A DNA stretch of 41,647 nucleotides from Oceanispirochaeta sp. (GTDB lineage: Bacteria; Spirochaetota; Spirochaetia; DSM-2461): assembly GCF_027859075.1 (NCBI RefSeq), contig NZ_JAQIBL010000100.1, forward strand, positions 1 through 41,647. The letters run 5' to 3'. The notes below the pieces were generated by a model. The model was given only the letters and a program-made list of their open reading frames with translations. It was not told where the DNA came from and did no database searches. Positions within the stretch are counted from its first letter, which is position 1. Each line of letters opens with the position of its first letter. Below are positions 31,155 through 38,599 of this stretch, in pieces. Made by a program: the position numbers and the translations under genes.

Positions 31155-32303
31155 ATGAAGTTCATACAAAAAGGTATTGATGCCTATAAGGCAGAAAGCA
31201 ATAAATCCGACAGCAAACTGGACAGTTCGGAAAATGCGGCACTGAAAGCTCTCCAGGGAGAAGAAAACAAGAGTCTTCCCCAGGCTCCCGGTTTGATAAA
31301 AACCGGGAACATCAGCAAAGGTGGCGCTGCTCAAGCGGCCCGATTCCTGCTGCTTCTGGGAAAAGAAGAAGGAGGACATGTCCTCCGGAACATGTCTGAA
31401 GCAGAAATCGAGCAGGTAACTGCCGAGATTGCCCGGATCAAAGAGATTCGTCGGGATGAAGCCCTCGAGATACTTCAGAAGTTCGGACATAAAATTAATT
31501 TGAAGGGTGAAGGTGTCGGTGGACTTGATACGGCTCGTGATTTTCTCATCGGGGCCTTCGGAGAGGATAAAGCCAGACAAATTCTCTCCAAAGCGGTTCC
31601 CGAATCAAATCCTCATCACTTTTCCTTTATGAATGTCCTCTCTCTCCCTCAGATGCTTCAGGTTCTAAAAGAAGAACCCGTAGAAACCTGCTCTATCATC
31701 CTTTCTTTTATGAATCCTAATAAAGTTTCCTCCTATTTAAAAACCTGTGAGAAAGATATTCAGGTCCAACTGATCAGGAATATGGCTTTGAAGCGGGAAC
31801 TAAATCCTGAAATACTCAGCAGAATGAATATAGTTCTCCAGGAGAAGGCTCACCGTATCGGCCGGCTCGAAGAGATCGTCATCGATGGAGAGGACAGGCT
31901 GGCGGAAATTCTGAAACATATGGACAGCGGCTCAGAAAAAAGGATTCTGGGAGACCTGGAAGAGGGAAATCCTGAATTGAGCCGGAAGATTAAAGAACAG
32001 ATCCATACTATCAATTGTATTTTTCAGTTGCGCCCCAAAGATCTTCAGAATCTTCTTCTGGAAATGAATAATGATAAACTTGCTTTTATCCTGAGAGGAA
32101 AAGAGGATAAGATCAAAGAGCACATCCTCAGTCATCTCTCTTCCCAGCGGAAATTAATTGTTGAGGAAACCATGATCATCTCACCCCGGGTATCCAGGAA
32201 AGATGTGGATAAAGAGACCCGTGAATTTCTGAATATCATCAAAAAAAGGGAAGAAGAAGGGAGTTATATACTTCTCTCTGAGGATGAAGAAGATCTGATA
32301 TAG
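31155..32303 (+). CDS. Divergent FliG-like flagellar switch protein (FliG1 type)
   Basis: FliG carries torque between stator and rotor. This 382-residue protein starts with a ~50-residue polar lead, then has the N-terminal FliG helices (GGAAQAARFLLLLGKEEGGHVLRNMSEAEIEQV), the armadillo-like middle (LPQMLQVLKEEPVETCSIILSFMNPNKVSSYL) and a FliG C-domain (LQNLLLEMNNDKLAFILRG, followed by SPRVSRKDVD). The C-domain is the least conserved part: the canonical LREVD element reads LLEMN here. Spirochaetes often carry two FliG proteins. The divergent one fits FliG1, and a canonical FliG2 would be elsewhere. No other flagellar gene is in the window. Confidence 0.78.
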   Translation: MKFIQKGIDAYKAESNKSDSKLDSSENAALKALQGEENKSLPQAPGLIKTGNISKGGAAQAARFLLLLGKEEGGHVLRNMSEAEIEQVTAEIARIKEIRRDEALEILQKFGHKINLKGEGVGGLDTARDFLIGAFGEDKARQILSKAVPESNPHHFSFMNVLSLPQMLQVLKEEPVETCSIILSFMNPNKVSSYLKTCEKDIQVQLIRNMALKRELNPEILSRMNIVLQEKAHRIGRLEEIVIDGEDRLAEILKHMDSGSEKRILGDLEEGNPELSRKIKEQIHTINCIFQLRPKDLQNLLLEMNNDKLAFILRGKEDKIKEHILSHLSSQRKLIVEETMIISPRVSRKDVDKETREFLNIIKKREEEGSYILLSEDEEDLI

Positions 32304-32329
32304 CCCTTTGGTAAAATGTCCGGAGACTC

Positions 32330-32359
32330 TTGTCTTTGTCTGCCTCCTTATACTATTAT
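32330..32359 (+). promoter_or_regulatory. Putative promoter directly before alaS
   Basis: TTGTCT at 32330-32335 and TATTAT at 32354-32359 are 18 nt apart, and the alaS ATG at 32367 follows the -10 by seven bases. No Shine-Dalgarno sequence is visible for this ATG. Confidence 0.4.
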
Positions 32360-32366
32360 CATCTCT

Positions 32367-34154
32367 ATGACAGGCAACGAACTAAGAAAAAAATACATCG
32401 ATTTTTTTGTATTAAAAAATCATAAAGAAATATCAGGGCAGTCCCTGATTCCCGAGAACGATCCTACGGTTCTCTTCACAACGGCGGGGATGCATCCTCT
32501 GGTACCTTATCTTCAGGGACAACCTCATCCCGCAGGGAAAAGACTGACCAACTATCAGAAGTGTATCCGAACCGGAGATATCGAGGTCGTCGGAGATCCT
32601 TCGCACCTGACTTTTTTTGAAATGCTGGGAAACTGGTCTCTTGGTGACTATTTCAAGGAAGAATCCCTCTCAATGAGCTGGGAATTCCTGACTTCCAGGG
32701 ACTACCTGGGCCTGGATAAAGACCGATTATCAGTGACCGTTTTCGGCGGTGATGAAGAGGTCCCCCGGGATGATGAAGCAGCAAATATCTGGAGAAGTCT
32801 GGGTGTACCGGAAAACAAAATCTATTTTCTCCCCCGTGAAGATAACTGGTGGGGACCCGCCGGAAAGACAGGACCCTGCGGTCCCGATAGTGAAATGTTC
32901 TACGACACTGGTAAAGAAGGCTGCGGGGAAGACTGCAAACCGGGTTGTCACTGTGGAAAATACTTTGAAATCTGGAATGATGTGTTCATGCAGTACAATA
33001 AGACTGAAGACGGTCATTATGTAAAACTGGATTCACCTTGCGTTGATACCGGAATGGGGATCGAGCGGACTGTCACCATGCTGCAGGGCAAAAAATCTGT
33101 TTATCAGACAGAACTTTTTCAGCCCATTATAGCCAAGCTGGAAGAGCTGACATCTAAGACATACGGCGACAATGAAGAGGACGATGTTTCCATTAGAATT
33201 ATCAGCGATCACTGCAAGTCGGCTACCATGATCATCGGTGATCCCCGGGGAGTCAAGCCTTCAAATCTGGGTCAGGGTTATATCCTGCGCCGACTCATCA
33301 GAAGAGCCGTTCGTCATGGACGGAAGCTGGGCATTACCGAGAACTTTCTGGGTCAGGTCAGTCAGGTGGTTCTCGATATGTATAAGCATGTGTATACCGA
33401 GCTTTCAGACAAGGCTGAAATGATTCTGAATGAACTGGAACTGGAAGAAAAACAGTTTAGTGTGACCCTGAAAAAAGGGGAGCATGAGTTCGAGAAAATT
33501 CTGCCGAACCTATTGAAAAATCCCAAAATGGAAATTCCAGGACGCCTGGCTTTTAAACTGTACGATACCTTCGGGTTCCCTCTGGAACTCACGGAAGAAC
33601 TGGCGGGAGAACACGGCATGACCGTAGACCGGGCCGGATTCGATGCAGCCTTTGAAAAGCATCAGGAAGCCTCTAAAAAAGGGGCTGACAAGATCTTTAA
33701 GGGCGGCCTGGCGGATCATTCCGAAATGACGACACGCTACCATACGGTCACTCATATGCTTCATGAAGCACTCAAGCGAGTTCTGGGAGATCATGTAGAA
33801 CAGAAGGGGAGCAATATCACCGAAGAGCGGTTGCGTTTTGACTTTGCTCATCATGAAAAGATGACTCCCGAGGAGTTGAAACAGGTTGAAGACCTGGTCA
33901 ATACCGAAATTTCCAGAAATCTTCCTGTGACAATGAAGACCATGACTGTGGAAGAAGCAAAAGAACAAGGGGCCAGGGCTCTGTTTTCATCCAAGTACGG
34001 AGAGCAGGTCAAGGTTTACTTTATCGGAGACTACTCTGTCGAAGTCTGCGGGGGGCCTCATATTGAGAATACATCAGAGCTGGGTACTTTTGTGATTCAA
34101 AAAGAACAGTCTTCTTCCCGCGGTGTCCGCCGGATAAAAGCGGTACTGAAATAA
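32367..34154 (+). CDS. alaS: Alanyl-tRNA synthetase, short form without C-Ala domain
   Basis: AlaRS charges tRNA-Ala. This 595-residue form has the class II catalytic core (TTAGMHPLVPYLQGQ, HLTFFEMLGNWSLGDYFK, and VDTGMGIERT as motif 3). It also has the tRNA-recognition helices and an editing domain with both zinc motifs, HTVTHMLH and CGGPH. It ends right after the editing domain (RRIKAVLK), so the C-terminal C-Ala dimerisation domain of the 870-residue bacterial enzymes is absent. Borrelia and Treponema also have this short form. The ATG at 32367 (MTGNELRKKYIDFF) fits the family start. An in-frame ATG at 32316 adds 17 atypical residues. Confidence 0.93.
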   Translation: MTGNELRKKYIDFFVLKNHKEISGQSLIPENDPTVLFTTAGMHPLVPYLQGQPHPAGKRLTNYQKCIRTGDIEVVGDPSHLTFFEMLGNWSLGDYFKEESLSMSWEFLTSRDYLGLDKDRLSVTVFGGDEEVPRDDEAANIWRSLGVPENKIYFLPREDNWWGPAGKTGPCGPDSEMFYDTGKEGCGEDCKPGCHCGKYFEIWNDVFMQYNKTEDGHYVKLDSPCVDTGMGIERTVTMLQGKKSVYQTELFQPIIAKLEELTSKTYGDNEEDDVSIRIISDHCKSATMIIGDPRGVKPSNLGQGYILRRLIRRAVRHGRKLGITENFLGQVSQVVLDMYKHVYTELSDKAEMILNELELEEKQFSVTLKKGEHEFEKILPNLLKNPKMEIPGRLAFKLYDTFGFPLELTEELAGEHGMTVDRAGFDAAFEKHQEASKKGADKIFKGGLADHSEMTTRYHTVTHMLHEALKRVLGDHVEQKGSNITEERLRFDFAHHEKMTPEELKQVEDLVNTEISRNLPVTMKTMTVEEAKEQGARALFSSKYGEQVKVYFIGDYSVEVCGGPHIENTSELGTFVIQKEQSSSRGVRRIKAVLK

Positions 34155-34172
34155 GTTTCACTTCCGGGAGTC

Positions 34173-34214
34173 AACCTGCTTTCTCAATTGAATGATTAGT
34201 CTGGAAAGCAGGTT
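34173..34214 (+). repeat. Inverted repeat downstream of alaS
   Basis: AACCTGCTTTC (34173-34183) and GAAAGCAGGTT (34204-34214) form a perfect 11-bp stem with a 20-nt loop that itself contains the palindrome TCAATTGA. There is no T run directly after, so it is either a weak alaS terminator or a control site for the DUF432-mscS pair. Confidence 0.5.
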
Positions 34215-34252
34215 CTTGCAACATTTTGTATATTGAACCAGAGGGGGAGAGT

Positions 34253-34993
34253 ATGGAGGATGAATTAATTCCCTGGGGAAAACTGACATTACAGAATTCC
34301 AGGAAGCACATTAAGCTTCCCTACAATCAATCCTTTGATATTGAGCGGAACGGAAATGAAATCTATGTTAAACGAATGATTTCAGGGGTCTCTAGTTCAA
34401 ACAGGTTTATTACCGGGGATGATCTCTCCCTGTATTTAGAACCTGGTCTGCCGGATTTACCGATGATTCTCAAACCTGTTGAAAGTTTATCAATACTGCC
34501 GGGTAAAAAAATTGATGTTTATGTTGAAGTTCCTCTGGTTGTAAGACTGCTTTTCGGTTCTCAAAATAATAAATCTCTGCTCTGTGAATCGGCTCTGTGT
34601 CCCTTATCCAAGAGTTTTTTAGGGAATATGGACAATGGTGAAATCGCTTATTTTCTGGAGAGTTCCCTGTTTCGGGGTATTCGGGAATACAAAAAGAGGG
34701 ATTCCAGTGTCTACTGTCTCCTGTCAATCCGCAATAAATCTTCCCAAAATCTGGTCTTTGAAAGAATGATTCTGAGGGTCCCTTATCTATCCTTGTATTA
34801 TAGTGATGATACGATCCTCGCCAGTCCTGTGAATATCACATTCAAGGGTATGGACCAATTGAGTCAGGTTGTGTATCGAAAATCTCTCCCTGAGGGAGAA
34901 CACATCAAACCTGCCTCTCCCCCCCGGCTCATTGAAGACAACAGCATTATCAAAAAGAGCTTTTATTACTTTAAAACACTTTATACAGGATGA
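34253..34993 (+). CDS. DUF432 domain protein
   Basis: The 246-residue protein matches the general pattern of DUF432: an initial WGKLTLQNSRKHIKLP segment, a central strand-rich region with IDVYVEVPLVVRLLFG, and an SLFRGIREYKKRDSSVYCLLSIRNKS block. No function is established. There is no signal peptide or membrane span. The ATG at 34253 has a good GGGGAG site. A TTG further upstream is in frame but unsupported. It is followed after three bases by mscS, and DUF432 genes are known to sit beside mechanosensitive channel genes, so a role in channel regulation is a fair guess. Confidence 0.6.
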   Translation: MEDELIPWGKLTLQNSRKHIKLPYNQSFDIERNGNEIYVKRMISGVSSSNRFITGDDLSLYLEPGLPDLPMILKPVESLSILPGKKIDVYVEVPLVVRLLFGSQNNKSLLCESALCPLSKSFLGNMDNGEIAYFLESSLFRGIREYKKRDSSVYCLLSIRNKSSQNLVFERMILRVPYLSLYYSDDTILASPVNITFKGMDQLSQVVYRKSLPEGEHIKPASPPRLIEDNSIIKKSFYYFKTLYTG

Positions 34994-34996
34994 TTT

Positions 34997-35818
34997 ATGA
35001 ATATACTCCCTCTAGAAAGCATAAAAGATTTTTTTAAAAGTATTTCCTATAGTCAGGTTTTCAGTATTGCTCTCCTGCTGATCGCCGGCATTGTATTGAT
35101 CCGTATTGTACGTTTTGTTTTGAACCGCACTTTCTTTAAAAAATCCAATCTTCAGAACAAGATGCTCATCAACAAACTGGTAAATTACATAGGTTTCCTG
35201 ATCCTCCTCATTATTATCCTGTCTGAATTGGGACTTAAATTGAGTGCCTTACTGGGAGCAGCCGGTGTGATCGGTATTGCCGTCGGTGTGGCCTCTCAAA
35301 AAAGCCTGGGGAATATCATCAGCGGTTTTTTCATGGTGACGGAAAAAAGTTTTGAAATCGGAGATGTGATCACAGTAGGTGATAAAACAGGCGTCGTTTA
35401 CTCAGTAGAGCTTCTGTCTATCATGTTGAAGACATTTGACAACCTGCTGATCAGGATTCCTAATGAGACACTGATTTCAACAGATGTGGTCAATATCACA
35501 AGATTTCCCATCAGAAGAATGGACCTGTTCCTTTCTGTCTCATATGACTCTGATCTGGGACTGGTTATGGATGTCCTGCAGAAAACGGCAAGGAATAATT
35601 CTCACTGTCTGGATGAACCCAACCCCTTTATTCTCATAAAATCTTTTGAAGATTCGGGAATCAGCATACAATACGGCATCTGGTTTGAAAAAACTGATTA
35701 TGTCGAAACCCGTAATTCCATCATGCAGGATCTCTTGGGAGAGTTCAGGAAATCCGGGATTGTCATTCCCTATCCCCACATCACCGTCAAGACTGAATCT
35801 TTTCCTTCAACGTCATGA
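34997..35818 (+). CDS. mscS: Small-conductance mechanosensitive channel MscS
   Basis: MscS channels open under membrane tension to release solutes during hypo-osmotic shock. The 273-residue protein has three predicted membrane helices (the last two at ~65-80 and ~85-115). The pore-lining TM3 is rich in Gly and Ala (LLGAAGVIGIAVGVASQKSLG). The beta domain follows (FEIGDVITVGDKTGVV, IRIPNETLISTDVVNITRFP), then the C-terminal alpha/beta domain ending PYPHITVKT. This size matches E. coli MscS (286 residues). The start lies three bases after the DUF432 stop with AGGA upstream. The 3' end overlaps the TPR gene on the other strand by 32 nt. Confidence 0.92.
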   Translation: MNILPLESIKDFFKSISYSQVFSIALLLIAGIVLIRIVRFVLNRTFFKKSNLQNKMLINKLVNYIGFLILLIIILSELGLKLSALLGAAGVIGIAVGVASQKSLGNIISGFFMVTEKSFEIGDVITVGDKTGVVYSVELLSIMLKTFDNLLIRIPNETLISTDVVNITRFPIRRMDLFLSVSYDSDLGLVMDVLQKTARNNSHCLDEPNPFILIKSFEDSGISIQYGIWFEKTDYVETRNSIMQDLLGEFRKSGIVIPYPHITVKTESFPSTS

Positions 35819-36938
35819 TCCTGTCAATGACCTTGTTGTTCCGAATTCCTGTTTCAAGGAAATGGGCGAGGATTTCAATCGCCTCTTCCGGATCTTTCAT
35901 TCCTTCGTAGCAATCAGCTGCTTCCAGATAGAGGCGGTAGTTTCGGGGATCGTTACTGATGAGATCTTTCAGAGAGGTTAAAGCATCCTGATAGTGACCC
36001 TTTTTCTTGTTGATCATGGCCAGACCGAGGATCGCATAGGTGTCAAATTCGATATTCAGTGCTTTTTTGTAATATTCCTCAGCATTTTCCAGGTCTCCCA
36101 TACAGCGGTAGGCATCACCGGCTCTTGTAAGGATGACCTTGTTTTTCCGATCCAGATCCAGAATTCTATTCCAGTAGATCAGAGACTTTTCCTGCTGATT
36201 GAGGCCTCTATAACAGTCAGCCAGGCCGAAGAGGGCATAAAAGTTATTGGGTTGTAATTTGAGGGCTTTCTGGAAAAAAGGCACACCATCGTCAAAGGTC
36301 TTCAGTTTTCTGTGGCAGTTTCCCAAAGATGTGAGAACCCTGATATCCACATGACCCCTGTTGACCTCCAGCATTCTCTGCCAGTAATGAAGGGCGTCTT
36401 TATACTCTTTAAAATCATAGTAGAGGTGGCCCAGACCGATGATGGCATAGGAGTTGTTTTCTTCCATAGAGAGTACTTTCTGATATAACTCGAAGGAGCG
36501 TTTGAAGTTCCGAACTTTTCTGTAGGCATCGGCAATCCTGGTGAGTACCGTGATGTTCTTGTCATCATGAAGAAGGTATTCTTCCCAGATATCTATGGCA
36601 CGGTTGAATTGATTCATGGCTTTGTAGCAGTCTGCCAGGCCAAAGAGGGCATAGTTATTTCCAGGGTGAGACGAAAGACATCGCTGATAATAGGTCACGG
36701 CTTCTCTGAAATTCCGCTCTTTTCTAAAGCAGTCTCCCATACCAACCAGGGCATAATTATTGAATTTATCCAGAGACAGGATCTTGTCAAATAATTCTCT
36801 GCCTCGTTCTGTCAGATTTTCTTTGAGAAGCTGATAGCCCTGTTTAGATAGTTCTGAAATCTCGTTCAGAGCCTCTTCTCCGGTTTCTTCTGACAAACCC
36901 TCTGCGAGTTCATCAAAACTCAGCTTGTCTTTTAACAT
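35787..36938 (-). CDS. TPR-repeat protein, about nine repeats
   Basis: This 383-residue protein is almost entirely tetratricopeptide repeats after a ~40-residue acidic head. Repeats begin near residues 60, 94, 128, 162, 197, 232, 266, 300 and 334, each of 34 residues with the usual A/G-rich helix A (ALFGLADCY, VLTRIADAY, AIIGLGHLY) and helix B. A block of three repeats (YALFGLADCY / ITVLTRIADAYR / YAIIGLGHLY) is matched by a later block (YALFGLADCY / VILTRAGDAYR / YAILGLAMIN), which indicates internal duplication. It is a probable protein-protein scaffold without signal peptide. AAGGA precedes the ATG. The small unknown gene upstream on the same strand is 23 nt away. Confidence 0.85.
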   Translation of the reverse strand: MLKDKLSFDELAEGLSEETGEEALNEISELSKQGYQLLKENLTERGRELFDKILSLDKFNNYALVGMGDCFRKERNFREAVTYYQRCLSSHPGNNYALFGLADCYKAMNQFNRAIDIWEEYLLHDDKNITVLTRIADAYRKVRNFKRSFELYQKVLSMEENNSYAIIGLGHLYYDFKEYKDALHYWQRMLEVNRGHVDIRVLTSLGNCHRKLKTFDDGVPFFQKALKLQPNNFYALFGLADCYRGLNQQEKSLIYWNRILDLDRKNKVILTRAGDAYRCMGDLENAEEYYKKALNIEFDTYAILGLAMINKKKGHYQDALTSLKDLISNDPRNYRLYLEAADCYEGMKDPEEAIEILAHFLETGIRNNKVIDRIMTLKEKIQS

Positions 36939-36961
36939 TTTATAATCCTTAAATATTTTTA

Positions 36962-37294
36962 TTAATTAGTACCCAACCAGCCTCGTACAATCGTTGCCAT
37001 CTTTTCCACAATCATATCTGCTTTATGCTGAGAGGGAGCCGCCTTATACATCCGGAGTGCTTCCAGTGTTTTGTTATGGCTATAATAATAATCTCCCACT
37101 CTGATCAAACCGTCTGTGTAGCCGATGGTAATAAAAATTCTTCCGGCTGTCTCAATGTCTCCATCATTGAAAAGCTGATTGCCCTTACGCATCAGAATCA
37201 CTTTTCTCTCAGGAGAGAGAGGAACTCCACCCGACTCCGGGACCTTAATAAAGCCTTCTTCCGGAATAAGTTTAAGAATCTCTTCTCGTTTCAT
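36962..37294 (-). CDS. Small protein of unknown function, upstream partner of the TPR gene
   Basis: I do not recognise this 110-residue protein. It has no signal peptide or membrane span. The first third reads MKREEILKLIPEEGFIKVP and is charged. The centre (GNQLFNDGDIETAGRIFITIGYTDGLIRVGDYYYSHNKTLEALRMYKAAP) looks like one or two degenerate TPR hairpins. A strong promoter lies directly upstream, and the TPR protein gene follows 23 nt downstream, so the two likely form an operon and may interact. Confidence 0.7.
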   Translation of the reverse strand: MKREEILKLIPEEGFIKVPESGGVPLSPERKVILMRKGNQLFNDGDIETAGRIFITIGYTDGLIRVGDYYYSHNKTLEALRMYKAAPSQHKADMIVEKMATIVRGWLGTN

Positions 37295-37306
37295 TTCGAT
37301 ACCACC

Positions 37307-37335
37307 ATTATAAGATCAAAAAATATTGTTTTCAA
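37307..37335 (-). promoter_or_regulatory. Strong promoter of the small protein-TPR operon
   Basis: On the minus strand TTGAAA (37335-37330), a 17-nt spacer and a perfect TATAAT (37312-37307) precede the ATG at 37294 by 12 bases. The GGTGG that could serve as ribosome site lies at or before the expected start of transcription, so the leader would be at most about six bases. Confidence 0.65.
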
Positions 37336-37362
37336 TAAAAAGTGAACAATAAAGTTTTTTAA

Positions 37363-37941
37363 TTAGATTAATCCCTTAGTAGACATTTCTCTGGAGTCTC
37401 CTGATAACGGGCGAAACGCTGTGTAGAGGCCACGGCCCAGGGCCTTGAAAAGGGCTTCAGACATATGGTGACTATTTTCACCATAGCGGCAGCTGGCGTG
37501 AATGTTTAAGCCCCCTCTGTTGGCAAGGGCCTGGAGAAATTCCTTTATGAGGAAAAAATCAAAATTTCCGGCACTCATCTGAGGCCAGTCTGCGTTAAGA
37601 ACCAGGAAGGGACGCCGGCAGACATCGATGGTCACTTCAGACAGGGCATCATCCATGGGGATTACGGCGTGACCATAGCGAACCAGGGCTCCCGTTTGTT
37701 CAAAGGTTTTCAACAGTGCGTCCCCCAGAACCAAACCTGTATCTTCTATCAGATGGTGGGGATCAACTTCAATATCTCCGCGGGCTTCCACATTCAGTGT
37801 AAATCCTCCATGAAAAGCCATGGCGTTCAGCATATGATCAAAAAAGGGAAGTCCCGTATTGGTTGAGACTGAGGGTCCCGAATGCATGTCCAGTTCAAGG
37901 TGAATCTTTGTCTCTTTTGTTTCTCTGTTTATAATAACCAT
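37363..37941 (-). CDS. hisB: Imidazoleglycerol-phosphate dehydratase
   Basis: HisB removes water from imidazoleglycerol phosphate in histidine synthesis. The 192-residue monofunctional form carries the manganese-binding motifs FFDHMLNAMAFHG, DPHHLIEDTGLVLGDAL and the second half ENSHHMSEALFKALGR. GGGAGG lies before the start. It is the last gene of hisZ-hisG-hisB, starting two bases after the hisG stop. Confidence 0.95.
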   Translation of the reverse strand: MVIINRETKETKIHLELDMHSGPSVSTNTGLPFFDHMLNAMAFHGGFTLNVEARGDIEVDPHHLIEDTGLVLGDALLKTFEQTGALVRYGHAVIPMDDALSEVTIDVCRRPFLVLNADWPQMSAGNFDFFLIKEFLQALANRGGLNIHASCRYGENSHHMSEALFKALGRGLYTAFRPLSGDSREMSTKGLI

Positions 37942-37943
37942 GA

Positions 37944-38561
37944 TCAGTCCTCCCTGATCTGCTGAATGAATTTATTAATCCCTTTATAGTGAATTTTATA
38001 GTAGGCGGGATTGGCAATAAGGTAGACCTGAATATCCTGAAGTCTTTGAATAATTTCCAGATTATTGGCCTTTAATGTACTGCCGGTTTCAACCAGGTCG
38101 ACAATACAGGGAGCCAGACCCAGAACTGGTGCCAGTTCTACACTGCCGTTGAGGCGGATGATCTTGACAGGAATACCCTGATTATGGAAATATTTTCTGG
38201 TCATCTCTGTATAGCTTGTGGCAATGGTGAGGGGACCAGCCTGGTTTTCCAGAGAAAAACCCTTAAGACCCGCCAGACTCAGTGAGGTGCCTCCAAAAGA
38301 GAAGGGCAGCAGTTTGTGAAATTGCTGTCCCGATTCAATGATGACATCCTCACCGCAAATCCCAAGACCCGCAATTCCATGAGCCACATAGGTGGGAAGG
38401 TCACTGTTCTTCACAAGATATATCTTAAGATTTTCCTCTTTGTCAAAGGCGACGAGTTTTCTTTTTTCAAATTCGAAAAAAATACCTTTTGTTTCGAAGT
38501 GCTTCTGCACTCTGTCATAGAGTCTGCCCTTTGGCAGGGCTATGGTCAGGGGGGTACTCAT
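37944..38561 (-). CDS. hisG: ATP phosphoribosyltransferase catalytic subunit, short form
   Basis: HisG catalyses the first step of histidine synthesis, joining ATP and PRPP. At 205 residues it is the short form that lacks the C-terminal regulatory domain and needs HisZ, encoded directly upstream. Recognisable are the opening TIALPKGRLYDRV, GIAGLGICGEDVI, and the PRPP-binding segment CIVDLVETGSTLKANNL. GAGGAG precedes the ATG. The gap to hisZ is 38 nt. Confidence 0.95.
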   Translation of the reverse strand: MSTPLTIALPKGRLYDRVQKHFETKGIFFEFEKRKLVAFDKEENLKIYLVKNSDLPTYVAHGIAGLGICGEDVIIESGQQFHKLLPFSFGGTSLSLAGLKGFSLENQAGPLTIATSYTEMTRKYFHNQGIPVKIIRLNGSVELAPVLGLAPCIVDLVETGSTLKANNLEIIQRLQDIQVYLIANPAYYKIHYKGINKFIQQIRED

Positions 38562-38599
38562 GTTGTTTCTCCTCTCATTTATGAAATCCCTGTCAGGGG

